This document shows positions 1-9,919 of a stretch of DNA of 20,485 bases, one piece after another. Each line of letters starts with the position of its first letter. Position 1 is the first letter of the stretch. The stretch is from Entamoeba histolytica HM-1:IMSS (Eukaryota; Evosea; Mastigamoebida; Endamoebidae). The stretch covers positions 16,547 through 37,031 of the forward strand of contig NW_001914959.1 in assembly GCF_000208925.1 (NCBI RefSeq), in the 5' to 3' direction. The notes under the pieces were generated by a model that saw only the letters and a program-made list of their open reading frames with translations, made no database searches and was not told the DNA's origin. Position numbers and translations under genes: made by a program.

Positions 1-1163
1 ATTCATTTGAAAGTATTGACAGTAGTTATAATAATAAGGTAAATACCACGACACGAGCAGCATTATCCTTATTTGGAACAACTAAAGTTGTTGAAGAGAA
101 ATTAAATAGATATCAAGAGCCAAAAAAGATTGAAACAAAAGAAATTCAAGGAAGTACAAATGTTCAAAAGAAAAAGACAAGATTTACTTTAACAGGACAA
201 CCAATATGTTCATATCCAGGATGCTCAAAAACAACATCTATTAATCCTGATGATTTTTGTTGTTGTTCAGTCTGTAAAATAGCATATTGTGAACAACATA
301 AAAACAAATTAGAAATTATTATTCCAACGTTTAAGAATTTAACAAGTAAAAAACAAGTTATAAAACCTTATGTTGTTTGTGAAGATTGTAAAATACAAGA
401 AGATAATTCACTTGATAAACAAGAAATAGGAGTTATAATAAATAAATGGGATTTATTTGAACAAAAAAGAAAATTAGTAATTGAATCAATGAAAGAAGAT
501 GAAGAACATGTTAAGAAAGGATTAGAACGTTTAATTGGTAGAATACAAAAAGGTAAATTATTTGGAAGAAAAGAAAATGGAAAAAATAATATTTGTCCTG
601 TTTGTGATGTATTAATGAATGGAGCAGATTATATGAATGTTACATGTGATATTTGTATGAGAAAATGTTGTGTAGGATGTAGTATTCATACAACAATAGC
701 ACCAACATTAATTATGGGAATTGAAGATCCTATGGCAGAATATATTAAAGTTGTTATTTGTAAAAGGTGTTATAATTGTACAAGAAGAAAAACTAACGAT
801 ACTCGTGTTGAATTGAAAAAAAGAGACCAAACATTGAATAATGCTCATCAAAAATTAATTGAATCAGAAGCAATGTTAAAATCACTTCTTAAACGTCTTG
901 AAGATGTTGTTGATAATTTTAAAGGAGTTGATGATATTAAATTGTTTGAACAAAAAGAAATGTTTTATGTAGATGGTTTAAATGATGTTACTAATATTTT
1001 AACTCAATTAAAAAGTCAAAAAGATAATTTGGACAAAGACATGAAAAGTATTATGAATAATCTTGTTATTGCTTACTCCTCTCTAATCCAAAATAGTTCT
1101 ATGAAACATGCAGTTATCTTTTCAAGGTATACTACTAAAGTAAAACAATTAAACTTAAAATAA
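1..1163 (+). CDS. Tandem FYVE-like zinc-finger / coiled-coil protein (5' end outside window)
   Basis: The reading frame is open from base 3 and ends at TAA 1161-1163, giving 386 residues; the start codon lies upstream of the window, and the Met at 489 is internal. Two Cys clusters are visible. Cluster 1 (about residues 69-135) has C-x4-C, then C-x2-C-x4-C-x2-H (CSVCKIAYCEQH), then CEDC. Cluster 2 (about residues 198-257) has CPVC, then C-x2-C-x4-C-x2-C (CDICMRKCCVGC), then CKRCY. This eight-ligand spacing is that of FYVE and related treble-clef domains, which bind PI3P on endosomes, but the basic R(R/K)HHCR patch is absent, so lipid binding is doubtful. The C-terminal part, from about residue 265, is rich in Leu, Lys and Glu and probably forms a coiled coil. 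A role in membrane traffic is inferred from the fold only. Confidence 0.85.
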   Translation, partial: SFESIDSSYNNKVNTTTRAALSLFGTTKVVEEKLNRYQEPKKIETKEIQGSTNVQKKKTRFTLTGQPICSYPGCSKTTSINPDDFCCCSVCKIAYCEQHKNKLEIIIPTFKNLTSKKQVIKPYVVCEDCKIQEDNSLDKQEIGVIINKWDLFEQKRKLVIESMKEDEEHVKKGLERLIGRIQKGKLFGRKENGKNNICPVCDVLMNGADYMNVTCDICMRKCCVGCSIHTTIAPTLIMGIEDPMAEYIKVVICKRCYNCTRRKTNDTRVELKKRDQTLNNAHQKLIESEAMLKSLLKRLEDVVDNFKGVDDIKLFEQKEMFYVDGLNDVTNILTQLKSQKDNLDKDMKSIMNNLVIAYSSLIQNSSMKHAVIFSRYTTKVKQLNLK

Positions 1164-1817
1164 TTTCATCATTCTTGTTATTATTTGTTTATTATTTTAT
1201 TTTGATTAAATAAAATTTTTTATCATTACTTTAAGTAATAATACAATAGTACAACTCTTATTTTATATTCTTTTTTATTTTTATTGTATTTAAATATAAA
1301 ACATTAATAATTATTAGCACATTCATTAATAAGTAAATAATCATAATTGTAATATATGTTTATTTTAATGCATTATCATGTTTTGTTTTTATTTTATTAC
1401 TCATTTTTAATTTACAAATATTATGATATTGGTATAGTAATATATTTTCATAATTTACTCTATAAAATATATAATATTTCATTGATTTTATTGTTTATTA
1501 TTTAATTCATTCTCTATTATCAATACATTCATTATTATTTATTCTTCTTCTATTTTCTTTTATTATTTCATTTATATTCATTAATTTGTATATGAACAAT
1601 GTGTTTGATTTGTCATTGGTATTCATCGATATTGTTATTTATTGTAACATTAATAACATGATTGAAATATTAAATATTTTGATGAAATAATAAAATAACA
1701 TTGTTATTGAATATACTGTATCATAATAAAAATATTTAATGTTTCATTTTAATTGATACATACTCTTAAATAACCATGTTTTATTCCATTAAAAATATGA
1801 AAATGAATAACAATCAA
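1164..1817. other. Intergenic, A+T-rich, no gene seen
   Basis: This spacer lies between the converging FYVE-like gene (+) and KE-rich gene (-), so it should hold both 3' untranslated regions. It is almost only A and T with stops in every frame. A GTATTTAAA string near 1286 resembles the Entamoeba TATA element but has no reading frame behind it. Confidence 0.6.
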
Positions 1818-3038
1818 TTAGAAGAAGAATAAAGTGATAATTCCTGAAAGAATAACAAATATACTTGTTGAATTGTCAAGATTATTATGTTCATCAGTTT
1901 TATTATCAGTTTTATTTTGTGAATTATCAGAACTATTTGTTGTTTTATTTTCTGTTTGGTTTTTATTTTCATTAGTTGGTTTTTCTTCATCTTTCTTTGG
2001 TTCATTCTGTTTTTCTTTATTTTCTTTTTCCTCTTCTTTCTTTGGTTCATTACCTTCGGTTTTCTTCTCTTCTTCTTTTCCAGTTTCATCTTTCTTTCCG
2101 TCATTTCCTCCTTCACTCTTATTTTCTTGGTCTTTATTCTTTTTTGTTTCATCACTTTCATCTCCACTCTTCTTTGCTCCTTCGTCTTCAGTTTTTTCTT
2201 CCTTCTTTTCTTGGTTATTAGTGCCTGACTCTCCTTCTTCTTTCTTAGTATCTTTTTCTCCTTTATTCTTTTCTTGATTTACTTTTTCGTCATTGTTTCC
2301 TCCTCCTTGTTTATTCTGCTTTTGTTCTTCGTTACTTTTGTCTTGACCCGTTTGTCCATTCTGTTTTCCTTCATTACTGACCTGACTTTTGTCATCGGCT
2401 TGTTCCTGAGTTTCATCATTTTCACCTTTTGTTTTCTTTGGTTCTTCATCACCAACAGCCTTTTTTTCATTTGGTGTTTCTCCTTTCTGACTTTCTGGAT
2501 TTCCACTTTTTCCTTTCACTCCTTCTCCACTTTCAACATGACTTTTTTCTTCTTTGTTCTTTTCTTTTCCATCTTCAGTTAATCCTGATTCTTTTGATAC
2601 TTCTTCTTTTTTCGATGGTTTTTTTTGTTCTTCATCGCCCATTTCATTAACCTTTTTTGGTTCTTTCTGTTCTGGTATTTCTTTGACTGTCTTTTCTCCA
2701 TTTTCTTGTCCATTTTCATTCTCTCTAACATTTTCTTGACTCTTTTTTCCCATTTCAACACTTTCAACTCCATTTTCTGTTGGTATATTTTGTCCTTTTT
2801 TCTTTTCTTCAGCTTCATCGTGTTCTTTATTGATTTTTATTTCTTGAACTGGTACTTCTGCAACATCATTTCCTTCTTTCTTTTCGTTAACCACTTCAGC
2901 TTCACTTTTTAAATGTATATTATATTTATTGTAAATTATTTTATGTTTATTTGAATACATATGTGTGTGCATTACTTCTGGATTGTTAATAATTTCTGTT
3001 GCATTAGTAATTACAATAATCAATAGAAATATAAACAT
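1818..3038 (-). CDS. Lys/Glu-rich secreted protein with GPI-anchor-type C-terminus
   Basis: A 406-residue protein read leftwards from ATG 3038. Residues 1-14 (MFIFLLIIVITNAT) look like a signal peptide. A His/Tyr/Asn-containing segment follows (to about residue 45), then some 330 residues made almost only of Lys, Glu, Asn, Gly, Asp and Gln, with loose repeats such as EEKK and NEPKK. Near the end six N-glycosylation sequons crowd into about 35 residues (NQT, NKT, NSS, NKT, NKT, NST), followed by a hydrophobic tail (SIFVILSGIITLFFF) with no charged residue after it, typical of a GPI-attachment signal. The composition recalls the amoebic Lys/Glu-rich surface proteins (KERP type), but I do not claim orthology. 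The long reading frames on the opposite strand are by-products of the purine-rich coding strand. A role as an extended surface coat protein is inferred. Confidence 0.85.
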   Translation of the reverse strand: MFIFLLIIVITNATEIINNPEVMHTHMYSNKHKIIYNKYNIHLKSEAEVVNEKKEGNDVAEVPVQEIKINKEHDEAEEKKKGQNIPTENGVESVEMGKKSQENVRENENGQENGEKTVKEIPEQKEPKKVNEMGDEEQKKPSKKEEVSKESGLTEDGKEKNKEEKSHVESGEGVKGKSGNPESQKGETPNEKKAVGDEEPKKTKGENDETQEQADDKSQVSNEGKQNGQTGQDKSNEEQKQNKQGGGNNDEKVNQEKNKGEKDTKKEEGESGTNNQEKKEEKTEDEGAKKSGDESDETKKNKDQENKSEGGNDGKKDETGKEEEKKTEGNEPKKEEEKENKEKQNEPKKDEEKPTNENKNQTENKTTNSSDNSQNKTDNKTDEHNNLDNSTSIFVILSGIITLFFF

Positions 3039-3064
3039 TGAATGAAATGTATGTAAGTTTTTCT

Positions 3065-3076
3065 CTTTAAATATAC
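3065..3076 (-). promoter_or_regulatory. TATA-like core promoter of the KE-rich gene
   Basis: On the minus strand this reads GTATATTTAAAG, close to the Entamoeba consensus GTATTTAAA(G/C), 27-38 bases upstream of ATG 3038. Such short spacing fits the very short 5' leaders of Entamoeba mRNAs. Confidence 0.5.
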
Positions 3077-3360
3077 TCTCTTCTTTTTCTATTATTATCT
3101 TTTATTTTCATTTTATTTCTTAATGACTCAATTATTTCATTCTTCATTTCATCATATTGATGTATCATTGTATTTTGAAATTCAACAATAAATAGAATGA
3201 AATATTAAATTAAAATTCATTTCATTTTTATAATTTATTCAACAAAATTAAATAAACATTAAATATAATAAAATAAATCATAAACAATAACAACAACAAT
3301 GAATGAAATGAATAATAATTTCAATTCATAATTCAAATCATTACTATTTTAATAATAAAT
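3077..3360. other. Upstream spacer of the KE-rich gene
   Basis: A+T-rich non-coding sequence with several ATTTCATT/AATGAAAT strings that can form small hairpins. I see no gene here. Confidence 0.4.
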
Positions 3361-4140
3361 TGGCAACGAAAAAAAGCAAATAATTGAAAAAGAAGAGAAT
3401 GAATGATATAAAAGAATAAAAAGAAAGTAAAAAGTAGATGAATATGAAGAAAGAATAAAAGTAGAAAGGAGAGAAGATAAAAAGAAAGAAGATAAAGTGT
3501 AATAAAACAAAAGAGATGATAAAAGAAGAAAAGAAAGAAAAAATAAAGGATGCAAATTTTATTTCAACAAATAAAAAAAGTGCAAAATTTAATGATGCAA
3601 AATTTAATGATGCAAAATATTTTACTCTTTTTTATGTTTATTATTTATGTGTATAACTTCATTATGATGTTTATTATATATTCAATCATATGTGTTATGT
3701 TATTATTATAACATATAATAAGTGATAAAATATAAATGAAAATGATATGAATATATGATATAGAATAAAGAAAAAACAAAAGAATAATAAGAATAAATGA
3801 TAAATAAAACGAGAAATGATAGTCAATGATATAATAATAAATAAAAGTATAAAAGATAAAATTGATATTAATATAAAACAAAAGAGAATAAATATAAAAT
3901 GAAAATAGATATAAATGATAAGAATATAAAATATGAATAAGATGAATAAACAAATACAACTAAATAGAAAAGAATAACAATAAGAAAATCTAAATAATAT
4001 AAACATAAAAAACATAAAATAAGAAGAATATAATAATATATAGATAATAAGAAGAATACAATGATATAAATAATATAAACAGAGAAATAAATATAAAAAT
4101 ATATAGATAAATAACATATAAATAAAAGAATAAAAAATAC
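3361..4140. repeat. Strand-biased A-rich low-complexity tract (C almost absent on + strand)
   Basis: About 780 bases made of A, T and G in strings such as GAATAAA, GATAAA and AAAGAA, with very few C on the plus strand. Hydrophobic reading frames on the minus strand (68, 104 and 140 residues) follow from the skew, have no conserved look, and are not called as genes. The tract resembles, in opposite orientation, the T-rich tract at about 8600-9919. Confidence 0.5.
3581..3618 (+). repeat. Short tandem repeat, 15-bp unit TGCAAAATTTAATGA
   Basis: Two perfect copies at 3581-3595 and 3596-3610 and a third broken one from 3611 (TGCAAAAT). A related GATGCAAA occurs at 3549-3556. Confidence 0.75.
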
Positions 4141-6576
4141 AAATAATTAAATATAATCCATCAAATCATCTATTTCATTAATATTTCATACAAAATGGCT
4201 ACAATTGATCATAAAATATAAACATAAAAATAAATACAGATTGTATATTTATCATACTTTTTATTTATTTTAGGAGCAAAATATAATAAATGGAAAAATC
4301 TAATGATGCAAATTATTTTGCATCTTTTTTTCATTTTTGTAATTTATTTGGATGCATTATTTCTTTGCTAATTTTCGTACCCTATGAAATGTATTAATCA
4401 ATTTTAAAATTAAAAGATAAAACATAGAATAAATTAATAATGATTTGAATCAGATACACTTTATGAAATATGACTCATTAAAATAAATATCAATAATTAT
4501 GTTAATTTGATTTCCTATAAATGGATTATTATTACTTTAATCAGATGTTAATAATGTTGAGTGTACAACTATGATATTTTATTATTTAATTCTAAACAAT
4601 ATTATCTACATACCTCTAATCATTCTTTAAGAATTACATTAAATAGTATTGTTACTTGTCAATTAATTCTTTAATAAAAATAACATAAATTTAAATTCTT
4701 ATTGTAGTTATTCTTTGATATTATATTTATTTAAGTTTTATTCATAAATATAACTTTGTTTATTTTTATGTCAAGCATAAAACCTATTTAATTTTTATAA
4801 AAATTTGAAACATTGAATTGGCAAATTATTTTCTGATATAATATTAATTTTAAAGTAACTCATGTTATTATTCTCTCTCATTTTTATGAATAATGTATTT
4901 TTTATTCAATAAAAAATAAAAATAAACTGAGTAAATACGTTATTCTAAGATTTAATATTAGTGAATTTTAATCAGGTTTATGAATTGAAAAATTGATACT
5001 CTTGTTTATTCTTCACTTCATCTCTTCTTGTATAATTTAATCAGAGATATATTATCATTTTTACTTGAACAATATTATTTTATTATTAATGGTAAATAAA
5101 GTTTCATGAATAAAAACTAATTTATTATGTTTAACCATTAAGTTTAAGTGTTTTGAATTGTTGGTATTGATTTATTATTGAATGTATTCAATGTGGTGAT
5201 AGTCTAAGAAAATATTCGTTGAGTATTGAACCTTTATATATATTGATAAAAATGAAGTAATTATGATGAACTTTATTGTAAAAAAATAGTTAATATTTTA
5301 TTAATATTTTATTGTGGTATTAAACAAGAGTTGTTTTAAGATATTTTATTCAATTTGTTTGTTATTTTATTAAAGATAAATATAGATTAAATTCAAGTAG
5401 AGTTTTGTTCATTATTTTTACTGTCTATTTATAGCTGACATATAAAGAAATAGTTGAGACTAATTGATGATAGGAACAAAGCAACAAAAACAACGAAGGA
5501 AACTTTGTAGACGAAAATCATACAGTTGAGAGGTATTATTACAACTCTTTTAACTGGATATCACTCAAATAATAATAGTTTCTTGATATCATACATTTTT
5601 AATTCTTTTTTGTATTGGTTTTATAACTCAAACCAATTGTGTTAAATAAAAATATAATTAAAGGAAAAACATGTAAAAATAGTCACAGAAACTAAGACTT
5701 GCTCAACAAAAACAAGTTAATCCAAAATAAAAATAGACAATGGATAAATTAGACAAAAGTTAAATTTCTTGTTCTTTTAACTAAAAAAAGAAAAGACTGT
5801 ATTTTTTTAAAAGTTTAATTAACTAATTGGTTAAATAATAATACCCTTTATTTCATGAACAAAATAGTATTGTTTAAAGAAAATAGGAACTTGTCAAGTG
5901 TTTAATATAAATGATAAAATAATTGACAAAAATAACCTCCAAGTAACATTAAACAGAATATAGACTAAAGCAATAATTTAATGAGTTGTAAATTAAAGCA
6001 TTGCTTAGTTGTGGTTCTACTCATATTAATATAATATTTTGTTAAAATTAGAAATAAGTTAAATGTGTTTAATAGGTATTAAGATTTAAAATATTTGCCT
6101 ATGAAAAGCAAGAAGTATGATGATTTTTATATTATGTTTTTAGTAGTTAAAGTATAATTCATGAAACTTCAAAGACATAAATCATTTATTTAACCATAAG
6201 ATTGTTTAAAAGTGACATAAAGTAATAAGACAAAAATAAAGTCATAGAAGAGTTGTTTAAAAGAATGTATGAAACAACTAACATTTGACAGTATTGAATT
6301 TAAAAAAAAACCAAAAATAAGAAACAACAAGAAAACTTCTTGAAATAGAGAAGAACTACCATATAAACAAAATAAAGGAAGTACAAGACAAAAATTAAAC
6401 AAAAAGAAAGAATATGTTATTAAATAATGACGATAGAAATAACTAATTAAAACAAACAAGAACAAAAATGAAAATGTAGTATCGAAATAGATGAGATAGA
6501 AAAAAAGAAAATAAATAATAAATAATAAAAAGAGTAAGAGATATACTGTAACAAAGAATAACAAGTAAGAAACCAC
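4141..6576. other. Long intergenic region without a supportable gene
   Basis: A+T-rich sequence with frequent stops in all frames. It includes the inverted repeat at 4305-4324. The part at about 5455-5580 is somewhat less A+T-biased and holds a short Lys/Arg-rich frame (KQQKQRRKLCRRKSYS, from ATG 5467), which may be a gene relic but is too short to call. A 128-residue hydrophobic frame on the minus strand (6190-6576) reads like a by-product of A-rich DNA. Confidence 0.5.
4305..4324. repeat. Perfect inverted repeat GATGCAAA / TTTGCATC
   Basis: Arms at 4305-4312 and 4317-4324 with loop TTAT. The arm is the same octamer that recurs at 3549, 3594 and 3609. Confidence 0.7.
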
Positions 6577-6594
6577 TATATAAATGAAAAGAAA

Positions 6595-6600
6595 GGAACT
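6595..6600 (+). promoter_or_regulatory. GAAC-type promoter element
   Basis: GGAACT lies 27 bases upstream of ATG 6627, with CTATATAAAT just before it (about 6576-6585). GAAC is the Entamoeba-specific third core promoter element; the match is short, so support comes mainly from position. Confidence 0.35.
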
Positions 6601-6626
6601 TAAATATATTTTTTATAATAGGACGG

Positions 6627-7820
6627 ATGATAGCTCTGATAAATATTTTAACAATAATTTCTGTTGTTGCAGGTCATCTTTATTCAACAAATGACTTTGA
6701 AGCATTATCAGAATTAGAAGACAAAGAAGATTATAGAGGAGATTCTTTCGATGAAGATGAAACATTTATGGATTATCTTGAAGGAGATGACTTTATGATG
6801 GAAGACGATTTACCAGGCATACAATTGACTAAGAAATTGGCTGAAGGAGCAATTGGGTCTCTTCAGACAGGGGCAATCAGCGCCATTGATAAAGAGACAA
6901 AATATCTTGCAGAAAATGGAGACACGATTTCACAACGAATGGATAGAATTGGAGATATTGCAGGAAAAGCCGCAAATGTTCTTGAACCAGTTGCAAGGTT
7001 CACTAATATTGTTGGACCAGGAATTAGAGGAAAATATGGACGTTTAGCTGTAGGAGCAATCAATGGAGCAGCGAAAGGAGCGCGTGCTATTAACTTAGGT
7101 GCACGTGGAGCAGCAAGTATAACTAGATACGCTACGGGGTTGTCTAAACAATACCAAAACCAAGAAGGAACGCCTGAAGAGAAAGTAAGATTAATGAAAG
7201 AAGTAATAATACAAAATGCCAAAGATGAAGGAAAGAAACTTCTTGCAAATGGAGTTGGTGCACTTGCAGGCAAAGCTGCTACTGTTGCTTTTGGAAATAG
7301 AATAGTTTCAGGAGGTGGAAAAGTTATAGATGGGGGAATGTTATTAGGAAATAGACTTGTTGGAAAGGGTATGTCAGGAATAGTTGGAAGAGCTGCAAAA
7401 GAGTACTTAGCAGAAAAAGTTAATGAAAAAACAGATATGCTTAAAAATAAAGTAACTGATAACGTTGGACAATTCTTAGGTGTTAATCCATCTACTAGTG
7501 GAATAGATATTGATAAAATAAAAGAGGGATTTCAAGTAACAAAAGACTTTTACAAAAATGGACAGAGCATGAGTAATGTATTTATGCAACCTGGTAAAAA
7601 TAGAAGACTGAGACACAAACAAGAGATGAAACATAAAAAGAGTGTATTACAAAGAACAAACACATTAGAGACAGGAGTTGGTGAAAGAAATTTAACACCC
7701 ACAACATCAATTTCCCCAGTAATACATTCAAATAACCAATCACCATCCAATAAAAACACTGAAAGAGTTGTTTCAGCAAGAGGTAATAGACAAAATTTAG
7801 TTAGAAGTACTTCAGTATGA
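6627..7820 (+). CDS. Secreted protein, acidic N-terminal region then Gly/Ala-rich core; function unknown
   Basis: A 397-residue protein that I do not recognise. Residues 1-16 (MIALINILTIISVVAG) form a clear signal peptide. Residues 20-65 are strongly acidic (EDKEDYRGDSFDEDE and on to about DDLPG). From about residue 66 to 275 the protein is rich in Gly, Ala, Ile and Val with spaced basic residues (GAINGAAKGARAINLGARGA; VGALAGKAATVAFGNRI), a glycine-zipper-like pattern expected of packed or membrane-inserting amphipathic helices. The tail (about 320-397) is basic and rich in Ser, Thr and Asn. There is no Cys in the mature chain and no C-terminal hydrophobic tail, so it is more likely secreted or granule-stored than GPI-anchored. 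Base use is richer in G than its surroundings, as expected of a real gene. An acidic pro-region masking a cationic membrane-active core is only an inference. Confidence 0.8.
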   Translation: MIALINILTIISVVAGHLYSTNDFEALSELEDKEDYRGDSFDEDETFMDYLEGDDFMMEDDLPGIQLTKKLAEGAIGSLQTGAISAIDKETKYLAENGDTISQRMDRIGDIAGKAANVLEPVARFTNIVGPGIRGKYGRLAVGAINGAAKGARAINLGARGAASITRYATGLSKQYQNQEGTPEEKVRLMKEVIIQNAKDEGKKLLANGVGALAGKAATVAFGNRIVSGGGKVIDGGMLLGNRLVGKGMSGIVGRAAKEYLAEKVNEKTDMLKNKVTDNVGQFLGVNPSTSGIDIDKIKEGFQVTKDFYKNGQSMSNVFMQPGKNRRLRHKQEMKHKKSVLQRTNTLETGVGERNLTPTTSISPVIHSNNQSPSNKNTERVVSARGNRQNLVRSTSV

Positions 7821-8599
7821 AAATAAATGCATTAATTCATTTTTTTCAATAATTATCATCTTATCGAAATAAACATATAAAAATAAAACTCAATTTTGTT
7901 AATATTATTTTTATATTAATTTATACATCTTTAAAAAAGTCTTGTTAAAAAGTTAGAGTAGAGATTGTCTGATTAAAATAGTTAAGTTGTTATTGTTTTC
8001 ATGTAAATTTCTTAATTGTATGAAGATTAACTTATTCATATTCAACTGGAATAACCAATTCTTTATTTTTACTAATTAGATTTGTATTTTATTTAAGTAA
8101 TGAAATGAAGAATATAACATCATTCTATATTGTCGTTCATTAAATATAATATTCATTTTATTTATTTTAATATTATTAATATTATTGAGTTGATTATTTA
8201 CCTCAATTTAATGATGTTTGATATTTGTTATTCATAGTCATTTTTGTTTATGAAATTGTGTTGAATGATATTTCAAAAAGAAGAGAGTTATTATAACATT
8301 AAAAATGAATAATAAAACAATCTAATTTGTAAAGTAATAAAGAATAAAATATTGTATCAACTGAGTCAACGCAATAAATCAAAATATAAATAAATGAAAT
8401 ATTCATATAAATGAATTAAAATGATTCATTATTCTTATTCGTTTATTAGTTGTATTATTCATTTGAATATATAAAAATGAAAAAGAAACAATAAATTATC
8501 AATATTATAAATAACCCTTATTCAATAGTTTAAACCATTATTCAATTCAAATTGATTCAATTCATAATTAAAGAGTCATTAATTTGTATTATTTAAGAA
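7821..8599. other. Intergenic, A+T-rich, no gene seen
   Basis: It holds the 3' end of the preceding gene and many ATTCAATT/ATTCATTT strings in both orientations. No reading frame longer than about 60 codons looks protein-like. Confidence 0.5.
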
Positions 8600-9919
8600 T
8601 AATTTTCTATTTATTGTTTCTTTTCAGTATTTATTATTTCCTTTTATGTTTATTATTTCATTAATGGTAAGATTTATTTCTTTTAATTCTATTTCTTTGT
8701 TTTTGAATATGTATCAATCGAATTAAATAACTATATTATATTTTGATATATATGTTTGTTTATTTTCTTCTTTTATTTTTATGCTTTTAATTATATTTAT
8801 TTATTTTTTTTCTACTTATTCTTCATGAGTTGTTGATACTTTATTGTTATTATTTCTTTATTACTACATTATAATTTGTTGTTTTATATTTCTTATTTTA
8901 TATTCTTATTATTCTTTGTTTTATTTGTTTTTAAACATCTTCTTGCATTCATTTTATTATTATACTTTATTTATACTTTATTTCTTTTATATTGTTAGAT
9001 CATTTATATCATGTATTTCTATTATTTCTTATTTATCTCATTTTATATTTGTAAATGTCATTGTGTTATAAATTGTTTGAATTAAATACATTTCATTTGT
9101 TTATTTTATATTCGTTTTATTACTCTTTTTTACTTTATTTGGATGTTATTCTTCATTTTATTCATTTTCTATAATTGATTGAATTTCATTCTATGTGATT
9201 GTTATTCTTCTTCTATTTATTCATTTTTCTTCTTTTCTATTTTATTCTTTATTTCTTTCTCTTTTAATTATTACAATGAATTGTTATTTTATTCTATAAC
9301 TCACGTATTTTATTTTGTCATTATCTATTCTTTCATTATTTCATTTCATCTTTTTATATTGAATGTATTGTAATTAATGTATTGAGATGTATTTCTCTTA
9401 CTATTATTAATTTATTTCATATTTATCATTGAAATGTAGTTGTTGTGAATTTTGTTATTTCTCTTTAATGTCATTTTCAATTATGAATTTTTAATTTATC
9501 TTTCTGTTTTATTTAATTATTCATTTGAAATACGAATATTCAATTAATTTATCTGATTTATTAAATTATTTGTATATTATCCATTTGATTAATATTTTAT
9601 TCTTTCTATTTTATTCTTTTCTTTCTTATTTTCTTTATTTTTCATTTATAGCATATTCTGTTTCTTTATTTGTATTATTTTCTTATATTTTCTTTCTTAA
9701 CAATTTATATTTATTTTCATTTGTAATTAGTTGATACTTATTCATTATATTTTCTGATATTTTATATTTAAATCAATACCATTTCTTTTATTTTCATGAA
9801 ACTCTTTGAATATGACTCTATATTTTTATTATCTGTATCTTTTATATTTTCTTTGTTTGTATTTCTTTTATTTGATTTTTAAATTATTTATTTTTCTTCT
9901 TTATTTTATTTACTTAATA
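8600..9919. repeat. T-rich low-complexity tract (G scarce, strand-biased)
   Basis: About 1.3 kb dominated by TTATT, TTTCTT and TTCATT strings. On the minus strand it is an A-rich, C-poor sequence lying directly downstream of the LINE remnant. Its hydrophobic frames (75, 64 and 69 residues) are composition effects. It is similar in texture to 3361-4140 but inverted. No endonuclease or LINE 3'-end motif was found in it. Confidence 0.5.

Noticed and set aside
1834..2912. Several Phe/Ser/Leu-rich reading frames on the plus strand opposite the KE-rich gene
   Set aside because: They are the complement of GAA/AAA-type codons, which contain no stops on the other strand; they have no signal, no conserved motif and no promoter.
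3349..4117. Minus-strand hydrophobic frames of 68, 104 and 140 residues that look like membrane proteins
   Set aside because: The T-rich strand of a low-complexity tract automatically encodes Phe, Ile, Leu and Tyr; the frames overlap each other and have no protein-like variety.
5467..5580. Short basic frame KQQKQRRKLCRRKSYS, possibly a gene fragment
   Set aside because: It is only about 20 codons, with no neighbouring conserved sequence in any frame; too little to call.
6190..6576. A 128-residue minus-strand frame with multiple possible membrane segments
   Set aside because: It sits directly upstream of, and divergent from, the secreted-protein gene in A-rich DNA. Composition alone explains it, though a small membrane protein cannot be fully excluded.
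6863..7273. A 136-residue minus-strand frame inside the Gly/Ala-rich gene
   Set aside because: It is the antisense of Gly/Ala codons; the plus-strand gene has a signal peptide and coherent composition.
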